A stretch of DNA of 64,000 nucleotides, from positions 98,500 to 162,499 of the forward strand of contig VKHL01000061.1 in the NCBI GenBank assembly GCA_015146655.1. The letters are read 5' to 3'. The stretch's first letter is position 1. Each line of letters starts with the position of its first letter. The translations under genes were made by a program, and so were the position numbers. Below, one piece after another: positions 40,592 to 51,972 of the stretch. The notes under the pieces were generated by a model. The model had not been told where the DNA came from, did no database searches, and saw only the letters and a list, made by a program, of their open reading frames with translations. Origin of the DNA: Ochromonas danica (Eukaryota > Sar > Chrysophyceae > Chromulinales > Chromulinaceae).

Positions 40592-42375
40592 ATGAGGTTG
40601 AACTGCATCCTACTTGCACTTTTTGCACTTGTCCATAGTGCTGGTGCTTTTCAACTATCGCCGTCTCCCACCAGGTTGAGGTTGAAGCGCCAGCTTTCTT
40701 CTCCCCTGCAGATGGTCTTGAGCGGCATCACCGAAAAGATGGCGTCGCTGGTTGAGTTCGTGGCGGGGCAAAGCACTATAACGGAGGCTAACATAGAGTC
40801 AACCTTGAAGGTGAGTCGCTGTGGCTGACCTCTTCCTCGTCGCCTAACTCTGACCCTCCGCATGCATTGCATCGATCCTATCCTCGCAGGAAGTGAAGAG
40901 CATTCTCATTGATGCAGACGTCAACCTGCAAGTGGCGAACAGTCTAATCCTGGCTGTGAAGGAGAAGGCTATCGGCATGAAGGTCGCCCCGGACACCAAG
41001 CCTGGCCAGCAGTTCATCGGTCTCTTGGCGCAAGAGCTCGTGAACACCATGGGCCAGGCGGAGACTCCTGTCATCAAGCGCAAGGACGGCCGCCCCACGG
41101 TCATCATGCTGCTAGGTCTTCAAGGTGCGGGCAAAACGACGGCTGCAGCTAAGCTAGCTCGCCAACTGATGAAGCAAGGACACAGTCAGAAGGTCTTGCT
41201 GGTCGCGGCGGATGTCTATCGCCCTGCCGCAGTCGAACAGCTTCAAACTCTGGGCGAGCGTCTGGGCGTGACTGTCTTTTCTGCCGAGGAAGCAGGAGTG
41301 GGTGCGCCGGTCGGTATAGCTCGCAAAGCCTTCGCGAAGGCGACGTCTGAGCAGTTCGACACGATCATCATCGACACAGCTGGCAGACAAGTTGTGGACA
41401 AGAAGCTGATGGAGGAGCTTCAACAAATAAAAGCCGCCGTGTTACCAGATGAAGCTTTGCTTGTTGTGGACGCAATGACTGGCCAGGAGGCTGCTACCTT
41501 GACCGCCAAGTTTAACGAGGACATTGGCATCACGGGCGCTATCTTGACCAAACTCGACGGCGATACCCGCGGCGGCTCAGCACTAAGTGTGCGCGGTGTC
41601 AGCGGCAAACCTATCAAATTCATAGGCACGGGCGAGGGACTAGACGACTTAGAACCCTTTTACCCGAGGCGAATGGCTTCGCGCATCCTTGGCCAAGGTG
41701 ATATCGAAACAGTCATGGACAAGGCGATGTCGGCCGTGGATCAACAGGTTGCCTCGGAAATGACACAGCGGATGGCGATGGGCACCTTCACCTTCGATGA
41801 CTATCTCTCCCATATCAAAACATTGTCAGTTCCTTGCCTTCAGCTCTCTGTGTCAACTCTGAACTAATCCACTGCTTGCTGCCCTTCCACAGACAAAAAA
41901 TGGGTGGCTTGAGTTCAGTGCTCAAGTTAATGCCCGCCGCTTTTGGCAAAATTGCTGACGAGAAGGCTGTCTTTACTTTGGAACGACGGCTCGCGACTGC
42001 CGAGACAATTGTGGCCGCAATGACAGCTGAGGAGCGAAAGGATCCCGACATATTGGCTCCCTCTCCAGTTGCTAAGAAGGAAGTGAAGGAGGCTGCTTTT
42101 GAACAGCAGAAAGATCTTGCGAAGCGAGCTAATGTGTCGAAAGCAGAGATAGCCAGCTTCATGGATGAATTCCGAAACATGCGCACTCTTTTACGGAAGC
42201 AGTTAAAAGTGAGTTTCCCTAATTGCGCGTCTTTCCTTCCAACGGTCTCATGAGTTGTGACGTTGTGTAGATGATTAATCCCGAGACGATGCAGCCTGTC
42301 GAAACAGACTCTCAATTGTTCAAGAAAAAGAAGGCCAAGACGTCGCGAGGAGGTGGCGGTGGATTTGGAAAATAG
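40592..42375 (+). CDS. cpSRP54: chloroplast signal recognition particle 54 kDa protein
   Basis: Four exons: 40592-40810, 40890-41824, 41893-42208 and 42271-42375, 524 aa. Exon 1 carries the bipartite plastid leader: MRLNCILLALFALVHSAGAF then a basic Ser/Pro/Arg transit stretch, and the start of the N domain. The GTPase shows GLQGAGKTTAAAKLA (G1), DTAGRQVVDKKLMEEL (G3), TKLDGDTRGGSALS (G4) and GTGEGLDDLEPF. The M domain begins FTFDDYLSHIKTL and QKMGGLSSVLKLMP. cpSRP54 targets thylakoid membrane proteins co- or post-translationally. A Lys/Arg/Gly-rich end (FKKKKAKTSRGGGGGFGK) closes the protein. Convergent with the oligopeptidase gene. Confidence 0.96.
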
Positions 42376-42464
42376 ACTAATCCCGGCTTATTGACAGAAT
42401 GCACCGGAGGAAGTGAGAACTAAGATAATCTCATTTACTAACATAGCTACTGTAAACCCTATTC

Positions 42465-44846
42465 TTATGGCTTCAACAAGCCTTTCTTGCGCAGCATAGC
42501 ATCAATCACAGGATCTCTATAATAAAAAAGGTGTCGTTAGTACTCATCGTTAGAAATGTGAAACAACATCTCACCTTCCACGGAAAGAGCGAAAGAGTTC
42601 AGCAGGATCCTTTGAGTTTCCTGCAGAGTAGATGAACTGAAGAACACGCTGCGCAACAGCAGTATCAAAGCAATTTCCAGCTTCTTTGAAGGCTTCGAAA
42701 GCGTCTGCGTCCAGCACTTCCGCCCAAAGATAGACATAATATGCAGAAGCATAACTCTCTCCAGAGAAGAGATGTTGGAAGTGGGGGAGGCGGTGTCTCA
42801 TGATAATGCCAGTGGGCATGTCCAATTCAGCCAATTGCTCGCTTTCCCATGCGCTCAAATCCAGCTTGTCCAAACCAGTCTGTACCTGATGAAGACGAGC
42901 ATCGAGGAGGGCAGATGATGTGTACTCTATCGTCTGGAAGGCTTGGCCAAAGGATTGTGCAGCAAACAAGCGTTGCAACAACTCTGCTGGAATCACTTCA
43001 CCACTCTCCACATGTCTGGCATGAACATTTAGAACAGCAGGCTCTGCAGCCCAATGCTCGTACAGTTGACTGGGTAACTCCACGAAGTCTCGAAGCACGT
43101 TAGTAGAAGCAAGGCGACGATACTGCACATCCGAAAGCATGCCGTGCAAGCCATGCCCGAACTCATGAAAGAGCGTGCGCACATCATCAAACGAAAGCAA
43201 GCAGTCTGCTGCCTTGCCAGAGTGAGGGCGATTGAAGTTGTTGTTGTTCATGACGATTGGAGGAAGTCGCTGACCGCTTTGATCATAACTTTGAGTGCGT
43301 AGCTCAGACATCCAAGCACCTGATCGCTTGTGAGGGCGAGCGTAGTTGTCGTGGAGGAAGATTGCCTGCAACTTATTATTCTTGAAGACTTCATATACCA
43401 AGACATCTGGATGGTAGGCCTGCAGATCCTCACGGAGCTGGAAAGTCAATCCAAAGAGTTTATTCGCCACTGAGAACAAGGCTTCGACCATATTTTGCAG
43501 AGAGAAATATGCCTTAATTTGCGACTGATCCACTGTGTAAGACTGTTGTCGCACGCGCTCAGCCAGAAAGCGCCAGTCCCAAGGGTTGATAACGTTCGTT
43601 TCGCCAGAACTGAAGGGAGATATTGCCAAGTATTGCAATAGCTCCCCTCTCTCTCTTTCAACACTCTCCTTACCGCGAGTCCACACTTCCTGTTCAAAAT
43701 GTCATCAAACAAGCAAACTGAAGTAACGGCGGTTTACACACTCACCTCGAGCAGCTTTTGCACTGTCTCAGGATTACGAGCCATAGTATCAGCCAACGCA
43801 TACTGTGCAAAGTTCTCGAAGCCATGGAGTTTGGCTTGCTCCAGGCGCAACTCCAAAATACGTCGAGCAATTGGCAAATTGGCTCGTTGCTCATCCAGCT
43901 CTCCGCGACGAGTCCACAGCTTCCATGCTTTCTCTCTAAGGTCTCTTCTCTCGGAGAAGGTTAGGAAGGGTTCAACGAGAGAGCGAGAGAGCGTGATGAT
44001 TGGCGAGGAAAGACCGCGCGCCTCACCAGCCTGGCGAGCAGCTTTCACGAGATCTTCAGGCAGCCCCGCCACATCACTACCGTCCGTTAACTCCAAGTAA
44101 ACATCTGCTTCATCTGCCATCACGTTCTGCGTGAATTTGGTGGTCAGCTCGGCCAGCTCTTCGATGATTGCCGCATATTTGCTTCGGGCTTCGGCAGAAA
44201 AGCGTGCGCCGGCCCGCACCGCGTCAAGATGAAAGCGTTCAGTCAATCTAACCGCAAGCTCATCCAAACCACTATCGTGTCTTTTCTGATAAACGCTATC
44301 CAGCCGCTCGAAGAGTCCAGGATAGGCGACGATTTGGTTGAAATGAGTGGCCAGCGGCGCGGCCAACTTCAGCTCCACCGCTTGCAGTTCTGGAACACCA
44401 ACGGAAGAGCACAGATTTGAAAATGTCTCATGGACCTGATTGAAGAGTTCGCCAGCTTGGTCCAGTGCCAAGACTGTGTTCTGGAAGTCTGCTGGCTCGT
44501 GATTCGTCACGATTCGCTTGATTTCGTTAATATGAGCCTCCATGGCCACCTGTAGAGCTTCTTCGAACAACCCAGGCTGAATTTCATGAAAAGGAGGAAG
44601 ACCATAGTTCTTGTCAGCCCACTTTCGAAGCAGAGGATTGGAGTGAGTGTCGAGAAATCCAGACATTTTTCTTGTGAAGACAGAAAACGAAGTGATGGGA
44701 GGACGAAAACCTGCGCGTGAAATAATGGGCAGTCGAGTAAATGGTCGAAAGGCCGTCAGGTTGGCGAGGATAGTGAGCAAGACCAGCAAGGAAGCCAAGA
44801 GGAAGATATCCCAACGCCCAAGACGAAGAGAGAGCGAGAAGAACAT
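42465..44846 (-). CDS. organellar oligopeptidase, peptidase family M3
   Basis: Three exons: 43746-44846, 42575-43689 and 42465-42516, 755 aa. Zinc metallopeptidase motif HEFGHGLH with upstream DDVRTLF, plus the M3 landmark blocks YDQSGQRLPPIVMNNNNFN, FVELPSQLYEHW and YASAYYVYLWAEVLDADAFEAF and the C-terminal FRGRDPVIDAMLRKKGL completed by the tiny last exon. It is close to oligopeptidase A and plant organellar oligopeptidase, which clears cleaved transit peptides. The N-terminus has a hydrophobic helix (DIFLLASLLVLLTILANL) then TAFRPFTRLP, which fits plastid targeting; a second Met at residue ~60 (MSGFLDTHSNPLL) could start an untargeted form. Confidence 0.93.
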
Positions 44847-45024
44847 TCCGACCCCAACTCACTCGCTCACTCACATATGGTGTGTGCCATGTGCCATGTC
44901 CATCTTCTGTGTGTGTGTGTGCTACTGTACTGCACTGAGTGAACAGCTGGTCTAGATCTCCAGATCGTCTAGATCTGACTCGAGGCAGCAGAGGAGATGG
45001 AATTGCAAACGATACAATCTGGAA

Positions 45025-45512
45025 ATGAAGTGCTTATTGGCCATCTTCCTCGCTGTTTGCTGCGCCATCAACTCTATCCATGCTTTCAATACGCGGCGAT
45101 TTCCCTGTGCCCCCTTTTCTCGAACATGCCGTTTATTGAGTAGTCGTCATGAAGCAGAGGCCTCGAAACCTCGAGTTGTCATCGAATATTGTCCCGGCTG
45201 CAGATGGATGCTGAGGTCTGCTTACATGGCTCAGGAGCTATTATCGACTTTTGAGTCTTCTCTGGAGGAGGTGGCTCTTAAGCCCAGCTCTGTTAGTGGT
45301 GAGATTTGACACAATTCGCTGCTGTTGAAGCTTCTGTCACAATTGACTGACGCTTAGGAACTTTCACCATCAAGGTCAACGATGAGGTTATCTGGGACCG
45401 GAGAAGTCCTCACACTTCTGGCTTCCCAGAGATCAAACAACTGAAACAACTCGTGCGCGACGTCGTGGCACCCGAACAGAATTTGGGCCACTCGGAGAAG
45501 AGCAAAACCTAA
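45025..45512 (+). CDS. SelT/SelW/SelH-like (Rdx) redox protein, Cys form
   Basis: Two exons: 45025-45298 and 45358-45512, 142 aa. N-terminal signal (MKCLLAIFLAVCCAINSIHA) and F-N-T-R-R transit motif suggest the plastid. The thioredoxin-like Rdx domain starts VVIEYCPGCRWMLRSAYMAQ: the CxxC is Cys-Pro-Gly-Cys, with cysteine where selenoproteins W/T/H have selenocysteine. It continues ELLSTF, then IKVNDEVIWDR and FPEIKQLKQLVRDVVAPEQNLGHS, which are family-typical. Likely a thiol oxidoreductase. No in-frame TGA is involved, so there is no evidence for selenocysteine. Confidence 0.88.
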
Positions 45513-46035
45513 ACCAGCAGCAGCAGATCGAAGATCGTCAAGTGGAAGAAGTTAATTCGCTCCTCTTGGCAGTCAGCTTTCTCTAGACGATGACAGTGTT
45601 AAAGCGAGGCACTACCAAACAATCGCAGCGGCAGTGAGGTTACGCTGTGCGGCAATATTAGTTGTTGATGCTGTTACTATGTTACTAATTGTTAATTGGG
45701 TTATTAAATGGAGAGAGATAACTACTATCTATTAGTATAGTGTGTGGGAGAATTATGTAATACACTAAGCAGGAATAACTTCAACATACAACTACAACAT
45801 ACTGTAGCGTCTAGCATCTACAGCCATTGAGTTGTGTGAGTTGTCTCCTCTGCTAACTTGTACGTGAGCAAACAATTGCTTAACTTCGAGATGGCAGAGG
45901 AGGACAACTCAAGCATAATCTTCATGCTTCTGTGATTGTTTGGAAGACACTTCACTGTTGCATTAGATTAACACCTAATTTAGACTATTAGTAGGTACAG
46001 TATAGCATTATCACTATCGTAATCATCAATGAACA
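45513..46035. other. intergenic, one inverted repeat
   Basis: 523 bp between the convergent Rdx and carrier genes. Contains an inverted repeat with arms 45838-45853 and 45894-45910 (gagttgtctcctctgc versus gcagaggaggacaactc, one indel) around a 40-base loop; nothing else recognised. Confidence 0.5.
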
Positions 46036-47211
46036 CTATTGCTCGCTGCGCCGTTCCACTGCTCCAAGGAAGTATCGCAAGCTTTCGTAGAAGAGGAAAA
46101 AGAGGCCATTGGCGGGCACTTTCTGAAGCACACGCGGTGTCGTCCCAGCGAAAAACCCGCCCAGGCCACTCTCAGCATTGATACCTCTGAAAGCCTCGCC
46201 GAAGGAACGGAAGGCGGGGGAGGAGGTAGAGAGTCCAGGACTGGCGAGCATGAGGCGGGTCTTGATCACGTCAAGGGGTGTGGTAACGAAGCTACCCAGT
46301 CCACCAGCAACAGCTCCACAAATAGCGTCGCCCACTTCGTGCTTGTGGGCCAGCCGAGGAGGAGTAGAGGAGCTGTTCGTGGCAATGCGATGACTGTGAA
46401 GCAGGTGCTGCAGCAAGTCATACGACACGGCAGTCACCAGCGCGTACGGCACGTCTCTTGCGATCTGAGAAACAAGTTTACCGCCCGAGAAGAGACCTCG
46501 AAGGCCCTCACTGCGCCAGGAGGCCAACACCACCTCGGCAGTGCTTTTTCCAAAGCCAGCCTGCAGTCGCTGTTTATAGACCTCATACGGTACACGCAAC
46601 ACCGCGGCCAAAGAGTTGGCCATCATGGACGCCATCCCCACGGCAAGGAATCGCTGGTCAGGAGGCAAGAGAGTGGCCAATCGCTTTTTCGTGGAGGAGA
46701 AGACGCCGAAATAAACCGCGACTGAGGGCGCTGACCCAAGAGCAGTGACTAAAACTCCGGACCAAAGATCTCTCACTCCCCTCGTGGCGACAATCATTTT
46801 GGCGGTTTGCGCGACGCTGAGGGGGTGCGGATGCATCTGCTGCACCGTTTTGATTGTGTCAAAGGGCTGCAGAAGTGTTCTCACGATCACAGAGGCAAGG
46901 CCACTAGCAATGGCATTCTTCATTCCATCAGGAATCCAGAGAAGTGCTTTGCGCCGAGATGCTGCTTTTGCTTCGCTTTCGGCCAGCAGATTGACCACTT
47001 GCACAGGGGGTCTCAACAAGCAGACCGAGCTAGCAGCGGAAAAAGACAAGTTGAGGAGTACAGCACATAGGACAACCAGCAAACAACGACATATCCTCTG
47101 CATGGTTGCTTTGGCTTGCTGGCAACTCACAGATTCCTTTCCATCCATCAGACTTGAAGATCCACACGAAAAACGCGATTCTCGGCGCACAGCTGGCTTC
47201 TCCCCGCGCAT
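46036..47211 (-). CDS. mitochondrial-carrier-family transporter
   Basis: Single exon, 391 aa from ATG 47211; an internal ATG at 47103 would begin exactly at a signal-peptide-like helix (MQRICRCLLVVLCAVLLNLS) and may be the true start (355 aa). Three carrier repeats of ~100 residues follow, each with the PX(D/E)XX(K/R) motif: PFDTIKTVQ, PYEVYKQRLQ and PLDVIKTRLM, and GLxGxFxG-type second motifs (GLRGLFSGG, GLGGFFAGT). The closest look is to S-adenosylmethionine-type carriers, but substrate is not decided. The N-terminal signal makes a plastid-envelope location plausible. Head-to-head with the INPP4-like gene. Confidence 0.85.
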   Translation of the reverse strand: MRGEKPAVRRESRFSCGSSSLMDGKESVSCQQAKATMQRICRCLLVVLCAVLLNLSFSAASSVCLLRPPVQVVNLLAESEAKAASRRKALLWIPDGMKNAIASGLASVIVRTLLQPFDTIKTVQQMHPHPLSVAQTAKMIVATRGVRDLWSGVLVTALGSAPSVAVYFGVFSSTKKRLATLLPPDQRFLAVGMASMMANSLAAVLRVPYEVYKQRLQAGFGKSTAEVVLASWRSEGLRGLFSGGKLVSQIARDVPYALVTAVSYDLLQHLLHSHRIATNSSSTPPRLAHKHEVGDAICGAVAGGLGSFVTTPLDVIKTRLMLASPGLSTSSPAFRSFGEAFRGINAESGLGGFFAGTTPRVLQKVPANGLFFLFYESLRYFLGAVERRSEQ

Positions 47212-47408
47212 GGCAACAATCTCTTATGAATGATGATTGAGTTCTTGCCAAGCAAGGCATCAGCGATACTGTGGCTACTACTTGACCAGGCCTAGCTTTC
47301 AACGCTGAAAGATATCCCGTCTTTCAATTCTTCGTGTCTATTTGTCTTCATCACATCATAGAGTACCGGCGCGAATAAGACTGCATTTCTTCATTTCTCT
47401 GCTGCGGG

Positions 47409-50400
47409 ATGGCTCAAGGATTCGCTGACGATGAGACTTACCTCCTCGCCATTCGCTGCGTCAGTCTGGCCATTTCCTCGAAGACAGTTTTCAACAATAT
47501 CGGGCTGCTAACCAACCTCTATGTCCGCGCTACGAAGTCTCCTGCGGTGAAGAACGAGCGGCGCTGGATCAAACTGTCGCAGTCCGAGCCCTTCGATATC
47601 GCAGGCAGACCCACAACGTTAGTGACCTCTTTGCCCTTCCGCTTTCCTTTTGAGAAGGTCACGCTTTCGGTGTCTCATTTACAGGTTGAACTTCGGGCTG
47701 GTGTACACCTCGGAGGTCTTCGAGGACTGCCCCGACATCGCGCCCTCACTGCTTGCGCGCATTCGTCGCAATGACGGCAAGGACAGCAAGCTGCGTCTCA
47801 GCGTGTATTACTCTTCCAATCTCACAGGAGGAAAGGAAGTGCTGCTGTCGACTACCGCTTTCTCGGAGCGCGAGCTGTTGCGGGCGGCGGGAGAGATGAG
47901 CAGCGAGATGAGCACTGAGTACTGCACTGGGCCGCGGGCCTACCTGCAGATCATTCCTCATCTGCCTGCACTCATAGAGTCTACCATCTTGCCGATCGCT
48001 GCTCCTAGACGGCCTAAGAATCCTCTCAGTCAGCGATATGTCTTCTATGCAGAGCTGGACCCTCTGACGCCTTACCTCGACGGTGACGAGCAGACTTGGG
48101 AGCCGCGCTTCTCTGGGCTGCTCCCTGTCCTCTTTCTCTCCTATTACCTTTCTGCTTTGGAGCGGTCCATAGCTGCATGGCAGGCTCGGCAGGAGGCGGA
48201 ACGACTTCGCCAAGGTCGATTCCATTCTGATTCCGAAGCTTTTCGCTACGGATGGCACAAAATTGAGGTTACTGTGCGGGCAGCTCGCTTCGGATGTATG
48301 CGCATTCTACCGCGTCGACAAATCAGCGCTAGCGCTCCTGCCGCGGCGCATTTGGCGCATTTTCCTTTCGGCACGGACTACTTCACCGAGCTGCCTCCCA
48401 CCTTTTCGTCTCCTTCCGCCTCTTCTGAATCCTCGCAGCCTCCACTCGGAGTAGAAAGTGCCCACTTTGAGCTTTGTTCTTCTCCTAATGCTCGCAATGC
48501 GCGACGCGTTAAGAAAGGTTCCACACGATCCGCGCCGCGGCCTGCTAACTTAGGTAAGCCACCGATACAGCTTTCCTTTGACTTCCATTGATCATTTGTG
48601 ATTCTATCATTTAGCGGTGAAGAAGGTGGACGAAAGCGTGCCTAGCAGCTTTGTAGAGATCTCTGTGGAAGACAGGTACATACCGTATTTATCAATCACG
48701 AGCTTCTTTAGTCTGAACTGCTTAAACCTTTTCTCCTTGTTTTGAATGTTGATGTGTTGTTCCGTTACAGAGAGAAGATTTTCCTCCAGCCCCTGGGCCG
48801 CACCAACACCGAGTATTTCACCTCCTTCCCCGTCTATGGATCGAATCTGAATGCGCCGCATGCGCGCAAGGCCAATTCGCAAGCAGTCGTTGCTGACGAT
48901 ACAACGTCCTCCACCCTTGAGGAGGTCGAACACACTTTTTGTTCCTACGAGGTCGTCAGCAAGGATTTCGTTCCTCGGCGATGGCGCTTTGCTCCTCAGA
49001 CGCTTTGCGCTGACGGCCCTTCGTCAACGTCCTATCACAGCTCTGGAGCCGAAGATGGAACAGGAGTCTCAGCGATAGCTTCAGTAATAGGAAGCTCTGC
49101 GAGTGTGTCGTCGTCTGGACCTTCTCCCACAGTTTCCTCCAGCTTGCAAGTCCCAAGCATAACTCCGATGGATCCCGAGGACGACCAGTTCCTCTTCACG
49201 GCAGTCAATGGACGCAGCGTGACATTTCATCGATATGTTCCTTCCGCCTCTGCCTCTCTTCGTCTTGACCTTTGTCTCGAGAGCAACACAAGCAGTCGAC
49301 GTGTTGGCGCTGCTTTTCTCTCTCTTGCGCAAAATCTGCACACGAAGACTTGGGTGGGAGTTGCCTTAGCCGCTGAAGAGCTCTCTTCCTTACCGTTTGA
49401 TTGCGCGGAGATTCTGGTTGAAGTTACCCTCACCTCACCTTCCAGTGCGCCATGTCCATATAAAGCGTCTGACCGCATGGACGAAGTCTTCGTGTATGAT
49501 CGTCCCGTGGATGGTCGTCTCGAGGAAAATCTTGGACCTGACTATCGCAGTGCTCTCGCTGATTGTTACGAGTGGCTGTGGGCTTTAGGCTACGCTGGCC
49601 ACGATCCTCTGGTAGACGATGCTGAGGACAAGCAGTCGAAGAGAAACAGTAGCATTATCCCTCAAGCTGTTGTTCCTGCGAATGACGTCGCTGCAACTCA
49701 ACCTCAAATGGGCCCCGATCTGATGACCAAGTCCTATAGTGACGACGTTGTGTCAGTTCCAACAAAACTTGAGCGCTCTCTTAGTGCGGGAGATTTAGTG
49801 GGCGCTGGAAGAGTTACAGGAGGCAATCCTTCTGGTCGAAGTCGTTTTGCGAGCATGAAGGTTCCTGATAGTGACGACGAAGAGGAAGCTGAAGTCGAAG
49901 CGCTTAGGGCTTCTCTACGGCTGAAATCATCTTCCAACAACCTCCAGGGACCTGAAGGGGAAGAACAAAGGCAACAGCAATTTGAGGATACAGATGAGTA
50001 TCGAGCGAAAGAACAAGAAGAACAAGACATTGCAGACTTACTGGAAGAGATGAATTTCCAAGAATACAGCAATATGTTGGGCAAGAAGACGCATGAGCAT
50101 GAACAGAAGAAGTACAGAAAGCTACGAAGCCGTACGGACTTCGTCTACCCACTTGACTGGATACAAAAGCACATCGAAGCCTTGCAGCAAGTCGCCACCG
50201 AAGTGCGCGATCTTCTTTCCTCTCTGCGCCTGCTCGTGGCCAAGGAGGACTGCTTCCGACCATCCGCTCTGAAGAAAGACTTTTCTGTGCAAGCCCTTCC
50301 TATCAATCTGCACTATCAGCTTCTTGGTGTTCGTAGACATCGCACGGCTAGTGAGAAGGAAGGAGTGGGAGAAAGCGCGGCAGGTGTTGTTGTGCTCCAC

Positions 50401-51718
50401 AGCGTTACCTGCGGCGCGCTTTCTCCGCATATGTTGGGACATAAGAAAGGCGGGCTCTATGGGCTCGAAGGGCAGCTAGCTGCACAAAAGAAGGCTATTT
50501 TGCATGGTCGGGATAACTTTAAATGGTTGGTTAATGTTGGTGGAGGTTGGGGTCTCCACCGCAGCGCACCTCTGCTGGGCAGTGCTGCTAATGGAGGAAG
50601 CGCAGGAAAAGGAGGTGAAGCATACGACCAACTTCAAAGGGTGGGCCGAGATTTATTGGAATTTGAAACCTTCTGCGTCTCTGTGGGTCGGCGGAAGATG
50701 TATGCTCTCGCACAAGGTTTGTCTGTGGCAGTAAATGCACTACTACTCAAGCTGAACCTCGTGATCGCGGGCCGAATTCCCGGAGAAGTTGCCGTTGGCT
50801 GGTTACAACACGGTTTTCTGGTGGTGTTTGAGGGCTTGCTCTCTGTTATCGGCAGTGAACGTTCCATGTTAGAGGATACACTCTCTGCCGTCCACGCATT
50901 ACGCGCGTTTCAAGTTCGTGTTGTGCAACAAAACGAAGACGAAATCGCACTAAAACAGAATGTGCAGTTGCGTTTCTCGGGTCGTGAAGTGGTTCTTGCG
51001 CTGAGTCCTGTTGTACTTTCGACCCTTCCACAGGCATATTCTTCTCCAAAAGAAGGGGAAAGCGGCACTGTCCTGCGCTTCGTGACTGTGTTATTCACGC
51101 AAGGTATTGATATTCAGCAGACAATGGTGACCACGTTTGGCCGAGGTCAGCGGAGTGTGGACTTGCAGCACCGTGTCAATTCTTTAGCCTTTGAAATGCT
51201 CAACCAATATTGTTTCCACTTCCGACCCATTGACGGTGCAAACTGGGGAAGCGAATGTGATGAGCATATCCATCCCTTCATGCAGAGTCTCTACAATGCC
51301 CTGCGTTCCGCATCCCCAAGTGCCAAGAACGTAGACTTACTGGTTGAGGTGGAGCGCATCAGTGTCTTGCTTGAGGGTGTGCGCGTTACTTTTTGCAAAT
51401 CAGGTAATTCATTGTTCATTGTGCTTTACACACAATCGACTGATATTGTGTGGTTCAGGGAAAGACCGAACGGGCATGGCAGTGACTTTAGAACAGTCGC
51501 GGCAACTGCAGGACCGCTTTCATATCGGACCGTCACAAGAACGCCTTCTGCGGGACGCCAATCTGCTGCGACTGTATGGTACACGCTTAGCTGTCGCGGA
51601 GAAGAATATTGGCAAGGCAGTCTACTCCATCAATCTTCTTCAAGCGCAGTTCCTTCCGCTTGAATTCCGTCCTCCTGCCCAGGTATGTGAAGATATTATG
51701 AAGAAGGACAATTCTTGA
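47409..51718 (+). CDS. INPP4-like phosphatidylinositol-3,4-bisphosphate 4-phosphatase
   Basis: Five exons: 47409-47617, 47685-48553, 48615-48675, 48771-51403 and 51459-51718, ~1343 aa. The C-terminus carries the catalytic P-loop CKSGKDRTGMAVTLEQ (near residues 1254-1270), then NIGKAVYSINLLQAQFLPLE and FRPP, matching the end of type I/II inositol polyphosphate 4-phosphatases. The N-terminal part has a C2-like beta-rich region (residues ~35-350), and a Ser/Glu-rich linker occupies ~600-780. Expected activity: hydrolysis of PI(3,4)P2 to PI3P in endosomal signalling. The intron before the last exon splits the Gly codon of the CKSG-KDR loop. About 400 aa longer than animal INPP4. Confidence 0.82.
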
Positions 51719-51972
51719 CGAAAGAGGTTGCAAAAGAGACGGACATTTTGAAGGATGAGTCTGTGCATTGCACTGTTCGACTATAGTTGTATTAGTTGGC
51801 TAGAAAAATCAACTTTACGTTGTCGTGGAAACTGTTATTCTTTATATTGAGGTCCATAGATTAACGCCAATGAAACTAGAACCGCTTTGTCTTTTCACTT
51901 CATAATATTATCATTATATATAGGAGCGGAACCTCTTAACAACTTTCATGAGTTCCCCAACGATATCTTAGA

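Noticed and set aside
45025-45512. Selenocysteine in the SelT/W/H-like protein
   Set aside because: The redox motif is CPGC with TGT/TGC codons; no in-frame TGA is needed to build the protein.
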